Origin: Chlorokybus atmophyticus
Lineage: Eukaryota > Streptophyta > Chlorokybophyceae > Chlorokybales > Chlorokybaceae
Assembly: GCA_009103225.1 (NCBI GenBank)
Contig: RHPI01000385.1
Span: forward strand, 118,773 to 182,772
DNA length: 64,000 nucleotides
Reading direction: 5' to 3'
Shown here in pieces: positions 21,061-32,255 of this stretch. The translations under genes were made by a program, and so were the position numbers. The notes below the pieces were generated by a model, which was not told the DNA's origin, made no database searches, and worked only from the letters and a program-made list of their open reading frames with translations. Position 1 is the stretch's first letter. The number at the start of each line of letters is the position of its first letter.

Positions 21061-23664
21061 ATGGATCATGGCAGGCGTCAGCAATGGGGCTGTCCAACAT
21101 GCATCACCAATATTGGACAAACCAGCAGGCAAGCCATTAAGGACCATCTTTACACAGAGAGCTGCTTGGTGGCTCGCTTTCTGCAACAAGGAGTGGATTA
21201 CGAGCTGCACTCCTTGGAGCCTCTTATCAGAACCATGCGAGACCAATTGCGGCTATGGGAACAAGCACAAAGGAATGCAGAGGTACGCTCAACAGTCACA
21301 TGCATTTCCTTGCAAGAGCAATTTATTTTTTAGCGCAGTCCATGTGATACATGTAGCGTGGCTGCAGGCCTCCACTATTCACCCATACCCACCCTACAGT
21401 CAAGCCAACATTGCGAAAGCCAGAGCAGATAGACAGAGCTGGGCGGTATGTTGTTGCCAATCTCGCTGTGCATGTTGACTGCATGCACCTCCAATGCATG
21501 CCTACCTTTGCATACTAGGATGTGCGTGAGCGTGCGAAGTCGCGCGCGCGTGCCGAACGAAGTAGGCTGGGTTTGAGCACATGAGCGTGTGGCCATTTGT
21601 CCGGCATTCAACCAATAGTGCATCAACTAGCAATGACGCAATCCATGCAATCATTTGTGCATCAACCAGCAATGCCGCAGGTGACTGTTCGAAGCAACCA
21701 ACTGATGACGGTGTGACGCAGTTGACTATTGCAATTGCAGTGTCGCAAGCATGCAGCTAACCCACATGTAATTGGTTGACAGCACCACAGTACACTAGGT
21801 CCTGTTGGAGCTCCTATGCAAGCCTGGCTTCAATCCCATCAACTAGTCCTTCAATCCCACTTGCTGATGTGCGCGGCGTCAATGCGGCATCAGTTTAATG
21901 TGCATGTTGGCCTGTTGAATCCCGACATGTCCATTGGGGCAGTGGCGCATAATGTGCCCATGGCTCACGAGCTCCGTGACGAGTCTGCGATCGAGGGTGG
22001 CGGGGAGAGTGCACCCAATACCACATTGTCAGCCCCCATGGCTTCCCCTGCTCCATGCAGCCCACGGGCCACTGAGGTAAGTCGCTGCCTTTTTTGCTCG
22101 TGCCTTGGTAACAAGTGCGTTAGGCACTGCACAAGCTTATATTCGTCCTTTGCAACATTGTGAGCCATCTCATCCTGGGTCCTGTATACAACCCCCCTTG
22201 CTGCATGCACAAGTGGTCTCACCTGCCGCTCTCTTGCTCCCCTCGCAGCCAGAGCGCAACCACCTTCCGCGGCACCAGTCCTTCATGCACTGCCATCTCC
22301 TCCACAAGAAGCACCGGTGATTGCGGGGCAACAATCCTTCTTGCCGCCACCGGCGAGACCACAGCACAATGCAACAATCGATGTGGCTTCTGCACCTACC
22401 TTACCCCACCCGCTGCAAGTTGAAGCCGGCAGTCTGCCCCAAGCTTTGGTACTTTATCAGTCACTGTGACTCTTGCCGTCCACATTTGGACACACCATTT
22501 GAGTGCTGTATGCGCATGCAGCAGGGGTCACCACCTGCCAGCGAGTCATCAGAGGAGCTAGACGCAACCCGCATACGGCCATCAATCATGTTAGGTGGCC
22601 AGCTCGCCTCATGGGACCACTTCAATGCGCCAACGGATGGTAATTGCTTGTATCATTGTGCATTTCGCGCCAGGCCATCCATAGCGCAAAGGGTCCTGGA
22701 TGATCATAAATGCCCCAGCTCGAGCAGATTTTGGGCCATGCTGGACACCATGGACGACGACGGCACGGGGGACACTCTCCGCAAAATCACCGCCAAGGTT
22801 GTCAATGCAGGCGTGGCGAGCAGAATCCTAGACTTCTGCAGAGCCACTGGTGCCGCGGGAGAGATGGCGCAGTATTATGACGAACTGCCTGCGACCATGT
22901 TGGCTGATGTCAATTGCAACATTGACATAGCCATGACCAAAGTGCAACAGATCGTGCGGAGAAAAGATGTGTGCGTCAAGCACCTGCAGATGACCATGTT
23001 TGCCAACAAGCTGGGCTTGTTGATTGGTTGCGTGACCGTTTAGCGCGAGCATGGGGAGTGGATGCCATGGCCCAGCAGCGCAGTTTGGGTTGGAAATAAA
23101 GAAGCCCCCAACTCAGTCCTGGTGGTGGGCAACACTGCTCCTGATGAGCCAGAAGCACACTTTTGGCTCCTCAAGCCTGCAAGCACCGAACACTGGTCGT
23201 GGCCTATGCATGAAGTGCCACCGGAGGTAACAGACCAGATCGGAGAGTGGCGGAATGGCGTTGCACAACAATTCAGCACCCTCCCTTCATGCCGCGGAGA
23301 CTCACTTGCCACCGCACTCTAACCATCTGGAGGCATCTCCATCAAGAAGCAGCTGTAGCTCGCCCTCTCCCTCTAAGCTTGCCACATTGATCCCAGCCTG
23401 TCTTGTTGGTAAAGAGATTGATCGAGGTGTCCTGAAAGCTGCGCTGAAAGACAAAGGCTTCATGCGCGACCTCATGAAGCAACATGAGGTCGTAGAGGAA
23501 CGGGAGGCAACCAACAAGCGCAAGGCTGTGGAGCAAGAAGAGAACGCCTTACCTCCTCTCAGTGACAGTGCCACGGAGAGCGCCTGCCAGGATGTGCAGG
23601 TTGACAAAAAAAGAAGAAGAAGGTTGTTGGAACAAAGGACGCTGACAGGATTAAATAAGGAAAG
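21061..23664 (+). CDS. Zinc finger-OTU cysteine protease gene, probably disrupted
   Basis: OTU proteases cleave ubiquitin-type linkages. Exons: about 21061-21282 (C2HC finger WGCPTC...IKDHLYTESC, then a helix ending QAQRNAE), 21369-21446 (ASTIHPYPPYSQ...), 21520 to about 21563 (basic), about 21801-22077, about 22249-22447 (Pro-rich), 22524 onwards. The OTU core has APTDGNCLYHCAF (catalytic Asp and Cys) and, 170 codons on, EPEAHFWLLKPA (catalytic His). Between them a TAG at 23041 breaks the frame. The change from the OTU frame to the last block (23255-23664, with EEREATNKRK and KKRRRR) needs another intron or a frameshift. Phase supports joining the finger exons to the OTU exons (phase 1 at about 21563 and 21801), but this is inferred. 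Some KDZ-type and other large transposons carry OTU genes. Confidence 0.6.
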
Positions 23665-23740
23665 GTGAGGCATTGTTACAACGTTAGAAGAAGCACAGCG
23701 CCTTGAAGCCTCAATGGGGCTGACTGTGTGTCCTGAGTAG

Positions 23741-24765
23741 GCACAGGCGGGTTTACAGCGTCAAGTGGCTGCTCAGCATCCTCCAGAGAGACAGCCGGTG
23801 AGGCACGAGCTGCCTAAGCTCAAAGCACCGACGCGCAGACGCTTTGAGGGGCTGACTCGTAGTGCAAAGGAGTTGATCGCCCTGCAATACGCCCAAGACG
23901 CGCTGCATCACCGCATGCGGCATGCCTCGAGGTGGGTGACGAAAGTATGCAATAAGTGGGAGCAAACGCGGAGAGTGCGGTCTGAACAGACCTCTGAGGG
24001 TTGGCCATGGTTGGAACCCATACACGATATGGACCTCCGTAGTACGTTGTTGCCCCTCGCCGTCCTCGATATGATGGTGTTGTTGCTGCCGCAGATGTGC
24101 AAGAGCTATCCGCGGAGCAAAATTTCGACCTGCTGCAGCAGATGTACCTGTCGATGTCGACTAATGCGGGTTGAGATGTGTGCCACTACCTAAGCAAACA
24201 TACTGGGTGGCAAGTAAAACCATTCGAGCTGTACTTGGCATGCTTTGACTGGCAGTGGCTGTATGTCATACGGCACGTCGAGCTGATTCTGTGGAAGCGC
24301 GAAGAAAATGACGATGCGGGGGAGTACACGAGTGACGACAGCCATGTCGAGGGCCTGGATGAACGCATGCTTGACGAGACCATCAAGACCAGCAGGTGGT
24401 GTATGGCGGCAGATGGGCAACAGGTGATCAAGCAGGCAGTGGAGCGTTATGCTGCGCCATTCAGATGGGAGTCGCTACGCCTGCGACGCGATAACAGAGT
24501 TTGGTGGCAGAGGCAGCTTGCACACCCGCGTGCACCATGTGTGCTGATTTGTCGCATTGAAGAGCCACCCCCCCCAGCGGATGGGGAGACGCCCTGTTGC
24601 AAGAAAGCGATGTGCCATGTCTGCATCATAGCACATCAGAAGACTGTGGCAAACAAATCAAAGAATCTACAAGCGTGTCCATTCTGCAAGCAACCTCACC
24701 CGTTTTGGTCGCCACGCCTGATGCAAGACGCCAACGTGTCGGCGGTGATTTGGCCCCCGTCTTAA
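23741..24765 (+). CDS. RING-finger-like protein, probably disrupted
   Basis: It follows the OTU exons on the same strand after a typical acceptor (GAGTAG) and may be the 3' half of the same gene, although phase does not fit the last donor seen. The first block is basic and helical (KAPTRRRFEGLTRSAKEL...). The frame shifts near 24050, possibly at an intron with donor GTAGTA, then reads ADVQELSAEQNFDLLQQ. A TGA at 24172 interrupts it before DVCHYLSKHTGWQVKPFELY. The C-terminus has a cysteine cluster, CVLIC...PCCKKAMCHVC...H...CPFCK, spaced like a RING finger, which in active proteins acts as a ubiquitin E3. Next to an OTU protease this suggests a ubiquitin-related module. Whether it is still functional is doubtful. 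Confidence 0.5.
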
Positions 24766-25228
24766 TGCCAATTGTGCATGTATTGTAGTTTTGTGTTGGC
24801 TTCCTGTGAACCATGTAGGTACATGTATAGTTGCAGCATGGTGCATGGTGCACCAGAGATCTGCTGTTGTTAGAAGCATTGGCTGTACATGTGTATGATG
24901 ACTGCCCGGCGCATGAGTCAGTGCATGGCTTGCATACCTCGCTGGTTTAGAGCGTGGTTGACAGCAACAAACTCGGACAGCGCTCTGGGTTCCATGGCAT
25001 GACAGCACAGTATTACTCTACGATCGTGGTAGTATGCGAGTATCCTTGTACTGTAGTACCATTAACAGATGGAGTACCATGCATGATACTGCAATAGCGT
25101 ATCAGGTACAGTCGTGCTTCACTTGAAGTTTGACCCATTTATGGTTCGTAAGCTGGCAACCCTAAATTGATGCCCATACCCTAAAGTCTCGCTCAGTTTG
25201 TGGGCAGCCGTGCCAATTCCTATTTTAC
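24766..25228. other. Intergenic between cargo genes
   Basis: It has repeated GTACATG-type words and short inverted stretches (for example GTAGTAC and GTACTAC around 25030-25070). There is no open frame of note. It presumably holds the terminator of the RING gene and the promoter of the methyltransferase gene. Confidence 0.4.
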
Positions 25229-26956
25229 ATGATGTCGGCGGCAGCAGTTGAATCCCCCTCACCTAGGAGACCATGCTTGGTGTGCCCACAATGCAATGCG
25301 TACGTATGTGCCAATGGCCGTAGGCAGCAAATGCGAGCACACTTGACCGAATGCCAGCGAGTGCAGACAGTGTGCCACGGTTTTAGTGCTGCTTGCTGGC
25401 ATCACACCACACACAATGTCGACGTGTTTGGCTGCCGCCTCGGCCAAGTGCTGTGCAAGGAACCCGAGTTTTTCCATTGCGTGCAGTGCGTGTGCGAATC
25501 GTGCTCGCGCTCATGCTTCGAGTGGCGAGGGGAACCCATGCGCTTCTTCACATGGACAACACCGGGACATGTGGTTAGTGGACAGGTGGTGGATGCTGTG
25601 GAGGTAATCCACAAGAGTGGACCGCGACGTATCACTGCATGTTATGTTGGGCGTATGCTTATTTCATGCATGTTGAAGCTGTTGTCGCATTCAGAGCAGT
25701 CTTGCACGGTGTGGGCGTGGGCAGTTCCATCCCCTGGCCGCTGTAGAGGAGGCAGACCATCGATTGTTGGACAGCGCACTGCATCGGCTGCGAAAGGTAG
25801 TTAAGTTGGGATGCGAGCAACTGATCGGCGTGAGTGTCATGATGCATTAGCCGCTGAATGGGGAATGGTATGCGGGCGTTGTGGAATCATTCAAGCAAGC
25901 GTCAGGTCAGCATCGCTTCGTGGCGCGCGAGATTGAGGACGCATCATATATGCATGGTGCAATGGAAAATGTCTTTGCAGGGCAGCACCATACAGTATTC
26001 GATGACGGTGATCGACCACAAACCATCAACTTCAAAGGGCACAACGTATTCGCGTACACATCAGTTGACGGGGCACGCCATGTTCAGCGCGCCGAAGGGG
26101 AGAACGTCAGTCGCAAAGTAAGCCCGGACGGCATCATTGCGAGTCCCTGGCCAGCACCACGGCCAGCCTTGACCACATACACGCCATTTGACAACAAGCT
26201 TGGACGCACACGCAGACCAAGGGCACTCGACCTATTCTGCGGCGGTGGCGGTGCCAGTGTCGGTCTATACCATGCAGGCTTTGACGTGACCGGGATGGAC
26301 ATAAGTCCTCCTCTGAGTACCCGCTGCCCTTCATACACCGCGATGTATGCACCCTGAGTGCAGAAGAACTGAGCAAGTACGAGCTCATTTGGGCCAGTCC
26401 ACCATGCCAGGCCTATTTAGGTGCTATCTCGGCACCTCAACGGGCGGCACATGGCACATCCAGGAGACACCAGGATATGATACCGCTCGTCCAACGTCTG
26501 CTGCTTGCAAGCCAGGTCAAGTTTGTGATTGAGAATGTGCCAGGAGCAGCTTCCTCATTCAAACCCAATCTGTCCCTTTGTGGCACAATGTTTGGCCTAT
26601 CAACTTTCCGACACCGTCTGTTTGAGACACAACCAATGGTAGCTACCCCACCAGCACGCTGCTCGCACACGGGCAAGGCAGTTGGACTGCTATCGCCGCA
26701 CCTGTCCGCTAGCGCGAAGAAGACAATTGTGACATCAAATGCGCCGCAGCAAATGTACCCGGTCTATGGCCTTCCAAGCACCAGGGGCGGCATTGCTGCG
26801 TGGCAAACAGCGCTAGGAGTGCCATGGATGACCTCGGCCGTTACCATAGCGAATGCAGTTTCTCCCGCAATGGTGGAGTGCATAGGGCGTCTCATGCTTG
26901 AAACAATGGGTATGCGCTGTGACTACCCTCATGTGTCATGGAACTATGAGGCTTGA
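25229..26956 (+). pseudogene. DNA cytosine-C5 methyltransferase (Dcm-type) with zinc finger and Tudor-like part, frameshifted
   Basis: The enzyme class methylates cytosine at C5 in DNA. From ATG 25229 the N-terminus has a C2HC finger (LVCPQCNAYVC...MRAHLTEC) and more Cys pairs. An exon ends at GCEQLIG (donor GTGAGT near 25830), and the next starts at 25851 (PLNGEWYAGVVESF...HTVFDDGD), which looks like a Tudor-type fold. The catalytic domain follows: motif I DLFCGGGGASVGLYHAGF, motif IV SPPCQAY with the catalytic Cys, motif VI ENVPGA, motif VIII RHRLFE, and a motif X-like IANAVSPAMVECIG. The compact form and SPPCQAY are typical of phage and bacterial enzymes rather than plant DNMTs. Near 26305, just after GMDIS, one base seems to be missing and the frame changes, so the copy is dead unless this is a sequence error. 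The end is a TGA at 26956. Confidence 0.8.
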
Positions 26957-27155
26957 GTGTGGTGCACTGTATTGATGCTTAATGCCACACGGCGGATTGA
27001 TTGTTGAATGTTGCATGACACATTCGATTGTGGTGATAGTTGTGCAGTGACAGCTGCCCGGTACTGTACACGTCCACATGAGTCTTAACATACGATTAGC
27101 AGTGCCTAACTGACTGATATGCTCCAAACTCAGAGTAGTGAGACAAATACATGTG
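26957..27155. other. Short spacer between convergent genes
   Basis: It separates the ends of the methyltransferase (+) and transposase (-) genes. No coding signal. Confidence 0.4.
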
Positions 27156-30100
27156 TCACGTGGAAGTGCAACGAACGTTCCCCCAATACTTGCCCTCTTG
27201 TACACGGGCGCTGTCCTTGTCAAACATGGGGAGCAGCTGGACAATGCCTTTTACTTGCTCCAGAGTCACGACATCGAGATGTGGACCCCCTCGACGCTTT
27301 TCCCATTCCAGAGCGATGCACTTTGTGTCGCTCGTCACATCGAGCTTCGTGTACCAGCGGACAAACACGACCTCCTTCCACACGCGCTCGCCGCTACCAC
27401 CCCACACCACCACGCGCAGAACAAGGAGTGCCCGAGCCCACCACGTCACATACACACCGTCCTCATCACCTTCCAACTCAAGTGTAGCGAACCAAGGCAG
27501 CCCATGGAACATCCCAGTTGCGCGTGCCATGCTGACTCCAGATGTCATGTACACCGCTGCGCCTCCGTTCACCACGCGAACGTCACGCCACCTGTCGGCC
27601 AACTTCAGTTGTTCCACCCTCAACCAGTTGTTCAGGGTGGCAGGCAGCTTGTCGGCGAATGGAGTCTTCACGGCGACTTGGCGGCTACGCGCAGATCCGC
27701 TCTAGTACAGGCTGGACTCCCTCTTTGTCAGCACATCCATCCGTAGCAACTTGTCCGTGTTCTCTATTACATTACAGCACTGCTGCCGCGCCTGCGCCAT
27801 GACCGAGCGCATCTCGAGATCCACGACCATGCCATCCTCTCTCACATATTCCGCACAGCTCCATGCCTTCAGGATACGTGCTTGGTAGTCCCGGTTGTTG
27901 CCACCACGCGCCCACCGTTTGATGTTTTGAGCGTGCGTCTGCTCCATACGGTTGGCGCGAACCAGTCTGGGTGTCCACTGCTGACAATTGCCGGCCTAAA
28001 ATAAGTGAGATGATGCATCCTCTCGATCTTCCAACCTGACTTCTGTGCAGAATATGACGACAGTAGCGGATGCAACACTGCAGCTTTGAAGGCAGCCAGC
28101 TCGTTGTCGGCTGTGGTCAGGGTCTCTATTGTGTGTTCATGCGCCTTGAGCAACTTCTTGTTCCATTGGGCAAGCGATGCGGCTGCAATAGTGAAAAAAT
28201 CGTTGCCCTCACTGTCGAGCAGCAAACCGTCTGCAAGGACCGGCAGTAGCTGCAGCACCGCCGCTTTCTCGACCATACCTGAAAGGAGTGGTCGTACAGG
28301 AAAAAATCTACTGTGCTTGTGGGTGCCTTCAAGTGCGGAACCTGTAAAGTCGCTTTGCATGCATTCAGCCTGTGCAAATCTGCTTATGAGCACGTGTCGT
28401 TGGCTTTTGTGTTCAACACAAAAGCAACACCAAAGACGTGCTTGGCCTGCAGAACCTGTCTTGTGGATGGACGCATTCGTTCTTTTGCAGCGTCGTACAA
28501 AGCAGCAAGCAAGTGGTCAATGATGCCTCCCAGCACATGCATTGCGTCAGGGGCAAGACGAGAGTAGCAGTCAGCTCCCGGCACCCGCGACTGTCGCCAA
28601 CTCCACAGTGCATTCCGTTGCCAAACCCATTGCCTGGTTTCACGGAAAGCCATTCATCCTTACAAATGCCGGTAATTTGACCATTACCTCCTCGACATGC
28701 ATGGAGTGCTGCTCTTTGAAAGCCTTGGCTGTCTGGCGTGTATTTTTAACACCGCTATGCAAGTCCGCCCGCAGCTGACATATTGCTGGTGTGTAGAAGG
28801 CCTCGGTCCACAATTCCCGGTCCTCATCCATTTCCAACAGAGCTGATTTGGTGACGAGACAAACATTGCAAGGATGTCGTGTTTGGTTGCCCGACACAGT
28901 GCGTGCGAGTGTGGCAGTCTTCTACTACACGACAAGCTCAAATGCTCTACTGACAACATCCTCCATGCACTTTGCTGGCAGGCTACATCCGGTTACAACC
29001 ATGCATGCCCACTACCTGCAAATCGCTGATGTAGTTGGCAAGCGCGGGAAACACACGACGCTCGATGCCATTCGGGTCGATAAGCTGCAGACCTTCCAAA
29101 CTCGGCCGCTTCACATCCCCTAACACTACATCCAAAGCGTCATGAAAAATCTCACGTTTCTGAAGGGAGAACGATTCCTTGCCCTGCGCCCAGGTGGGAT
29201 GCCCGGCGACTGTGTGAACCACCGGCAGAAGCGCTATCATAACAACCCCCATGTTGCTAGCATACATGTCCCAATTGTTGGCAAGCGATGCCATCAGAGG
29301 GTAGCCAGAGCGCTTGCCCGCGCTGTCCAGCGTGGTCTTGTCACTGTACACAATGGCAGGCGCCAACTACGACGCTTCCCCCACCTCTCTCCTCAAATCC
29401 ACCTCCACATCCTTTCACCAATCGCCCGTGGAAGGATGGCCAAAGCTGTGCTCGTCACCACTGTACTGAAGATTGAAGCCATTGGCGGCATGTGGATTGC
29501 CATACAACCACGCGAGCCATACCTGCTCCGACCAAGAACATTAACAGGCATGCTGGCCTCAAAATAGATACTGCATCGATACTGCACTGGGTACTGCATT
29601 TCACAGACCTTGGACGGCATATATGTGACGCTGATGTCCTAATCCTCGGGGTCTCCAGGCTTGCGCAGGTCAGCCGTCACGTAGTTCTGATATGGCAGCA
29701 CACTCGCATGTGCATATGTGACATGGCTCTAATGGTTGAAGCACATGCACCGCACACCGTGAACAAACCTCAGATTGAGAGAAAGCAATTGTGGTCCAGA
29801 GGTAGCTGGCCACATGCACACCGGTCTCCCAGCTCTTCCGTCAGGAAGTGTGCACATCGGATGCACTTGATGATCCGCCCCATGTCGGAGGCTGACAGGC
29901 TTTGGCCGTTGTTCCACTGCACGAATGCCACTGCAAGACCATGCTCCGAGCCATACCACCTGGATTCCGATGCGTGCGAAGGGACGCCTCCACTTCCATG
30001 TTGGTGTGCCACAGGTTGCTTAGGCACACGCACACATTGAAAGCCCTCGTTCACTTCCTCCTCCTCCTGTTGCTGCTGTGCGTGTGTCTCCTGGAGGAAT

Positions 30101-30441
30101 CCTTCAGCATTAAGTATGTGCGCATCCTGGATCGAATCCCCCGACTCAACACTGACCCGCATCGTACTGTCATGGACGCTGGCCGACATACAGCTTGATT
30201 TGCTTGCACACCCTGCTGCTAATGATGTGCATGTAGACCGAGCTGCATGTGGCGAAGCGCATGTGGCAATACGAACAAAGGACTCCCATATCTCACTACT
30301 AACGTCAACACAGGTGCCGCCAATGCAACCTGCATCATATCCAGCAACACGCACACCCGCCGCCGCCGCCGCCACCGCCACCGCCACCGCTACCCTTGCA
30401 TGCCAGAGGCGGGAAACTTGGCCGCCACTCACTGGCTCCAT
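27156..30441 (-). pseudogene. Plavaka-like DNA transposase with in-frame stops
   Basis: Blocks in the order expected for Plavaka transposases (a group known mainly from fungi) are seen: N-terminal HGLAVAFVQWNNGQSLS with a CIRC/CAC cysteine pair (about 29900-29780); NGFNLQY...GHPSTGDW; APAIVYSDKTTLDSAGKRSG (29366 on), the conserved SDKT region; REIFHDALDVVL; RRVFPALANYISDLQ; then after introns PCNVCLVTKSALL, LAPDAMHVLGGIIDHLL, THAQNIKRWARGGNNRDYQ and the C-terminal DVVTLEQVKGIVQLLPMF. Start Met is probably 30441. A TGA at 29415-29417 stands where the family has a second Trp. TAGs at 29367 and 29639 also interrupt the frame, unless they are splice acceptors. The protein would catalyse excision and integration of the element, but this copy is probably inactive. 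The gene is convergent with the methyltransferase. Confidence 0.75.
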
Positions 30442-30736
30442 TGTACCATTATTATAGTACGATCGAGCCATTGCACGTCTAGGGTGAGTCTCTGCATGTA
30501 TATCCTGATTGAACCGTTTCAATGATACGAAGATGCCTTTGCCAAAAGGTACCATTGAAATGGTACCTTTGTACAGTGGCAATGGCAGTTCGTACCATTG
30601 ACAAGTGCTGTGCCTGCGCATGAAAACACCATTGATAGCTCCGCCAAGCTATGCTCTTACAGGGGCGTGATGCCGAGGGTATGTGGCGTTTGGTGGATCG
30701 TTGGCGCTGCCAGGGGCGTAGTGGGCATTGTGGTCG
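30442..30736. promoter_or_regulatory. Divergent intergenic region, second copy of GTACGA motif
   Basis: It lies between the transposase (-) and the small coiled-coil gene (+). GTACGATCGAGCCATTG at 30458 matches the motif at 20789 in 15 of 17 positions, and related words (GGTACCATTGAAATGG, GTACAGTGGCAATGG) follow to about 30600. Shared motifs in both divergent regions suggest common regulation or transposase binding. Confidence 0.5.
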
Positions 30737-31616
30737 ATGTCCGGGTTGAATTCCATGTTCGCACAGGGCGGGCAGGGTGCCGGAGGGGTGTCCTTGGTGT
30801 CAAACCCCACCATGCCTACCAAGGGCACAGCCAATGACAACAGTGACTCGAGCGATATCTTACAGGGCTCCCCCTCCGAGTGGGCAAAGGCACACCACAA
30901 TACTGCCTCTAAGAACATCCGACCCACCAGCAGCTGCGACCACGGCGACATGATTGAAGGGACCAAACAAGATTGGCATAAACAAAGTGGGTTACGATGT
31001 GCTGTTAATGCCACATGCTAGGGTTCTTTTATCTTGCACATGCACAGCCTCAAGTATCTTGCACATGACATACACTGTCAATACCACCACATGCACACCC
31101 TCATGCACAACCTCCAGTGTCATGCACATGAACAGCATGCCCAATCTCGCAAATGCACAGCCTATTTCTACTTGCGGGAGCTCACAAGCCGCAAAAGCGA
31201 AGCTGCGGAGTACCACGAACGGGTAATCCATGACCTAGTTTAAGGTTTCCAGCGGTGCTTAAGCGCTATGCTTGCAGATTGCCATGTTGGTCAGAGTAAA
31301 CCGAGAGCAGCGTGGGAGGCTGACTGTTTGCGTGGCGGAGTGCAACAAAGCGGAAGACGAGGTAAGCATGTGTAAGCTGATGGGCTAGTCCTCTTGCAGC
31401 ACGCCACTCTTATAGCATTACCAAATGCAGGTGGTCACTCTCAAAGCGACCATCAAGCGCATGCGCGTGCACAGCGAGGCGCTGACATTCAAGCTGAAGG
31501 ACGAAGTAGCCGCTGTACTGTCAGCGAGCCAGGCAGCGGATGAAGATGACTCCGATGTTGAAGCAGAAGACTTGTTGGAGGAGGACATGAGGAGAAGGTT
31601 TGAGGAGGAGTTCTGA
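30737..31616 (+). CDS. Small acidic coiled-coil protein of the nested element
   Basis: Four exons keep frame: 30737-30986, 31161-31222, 31278-31361 and 31431-31616 (582 nt, 193 aa). ATG 30737 is the first after an in-frame TAG. The N-terminus is Gly/Ser-rich. The middle (SEAAEYHERIAMLVRVNREQ) and the next exon (VVTLKATIKRMRVH) are helical with heptad-like hydrophobics. The C-terminus is strongly acidic (DEDDSDVEAEDLLEED) and ends RRRFEEEF. No enzyme motif is visible. Such a protein could be an accessory DNA- or protein-binding partner of the transposase, but this is only an inference from position. The frame is intact, unlike the neighbouring transposase. Confidence 0.65.
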
Positions 31617-32255
31617 GGCAGGCACCATGGGTTGACAAGCTGCGCATGAGTGCCACAGCTAGACTCAATGTTATAGGGTAGTTTTATGCGCAAGTCAGCT
31701 GCTCAGTTGCAAGTGGACATACTCTCACCACTGCCGGTACATTGTATATATTGTGGGCTTATAGGTGCAAGACCAAACAATCAGTCCAAGGTTTGTACAA
31801 GCTGCATGGCATGTTAGTGTTGGCTTACGGCAAGAATTGCCAACTTTTGTCAAATGGCAAGGGTCACATATTAACAGCTATGTAACGGCAAAGAAACTGC
31901 CGGCTATTGATGTCAGCTGCCCGTAACTACCGGCTAATGGCCGTCTGTGCACATCGAACAAAGGGTAACAAACCTCGGCCGGTTAGTGCCACTGACAACC
32001 ACTTTCGGCCCGCGGCCGTCTGCGTCAGTCCGCTCAAGCCAACGGCAAACCCAACAGTCCAAAAGTAACATTTTAGGCAGCGGCAGGCAGGCTCAGGCAG
32101 GCTCAGGCACCAGTCAGTCCCTCAGTTCCTAGTCAGTCATCGTGTAAAATTTGCAATGATAAGACTTGTTGTTGATTGTTGTTGCAAGCTTTGCTTGCAC
32201 AACTCTTTGTGCTTACACAAATTCGTTGTTACAAGCTGTATTGCTGTGTTCAAAC
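31617..32255. other. Junction zone between nested element and chromovirus
   Basis: It holds short repeated words (GCCGGCTATTG and CCGGCTAATGG at 31900-31945, CAGGCAGGCTCAGGCA near 32085-32110). The right end of the nested element should lie here, but I could not find a terminal inverted repeat matching the left side. The last part is the chromovirus leader. Confidence 0.4.

Noticed and set aside
31034-31243. His/Met-rich frame MHMHSLKYLAHDIH
   Set aside because: It lies mostly in the intron 30987-31160 of the coiled-coil gene and reads CACATG repeats.
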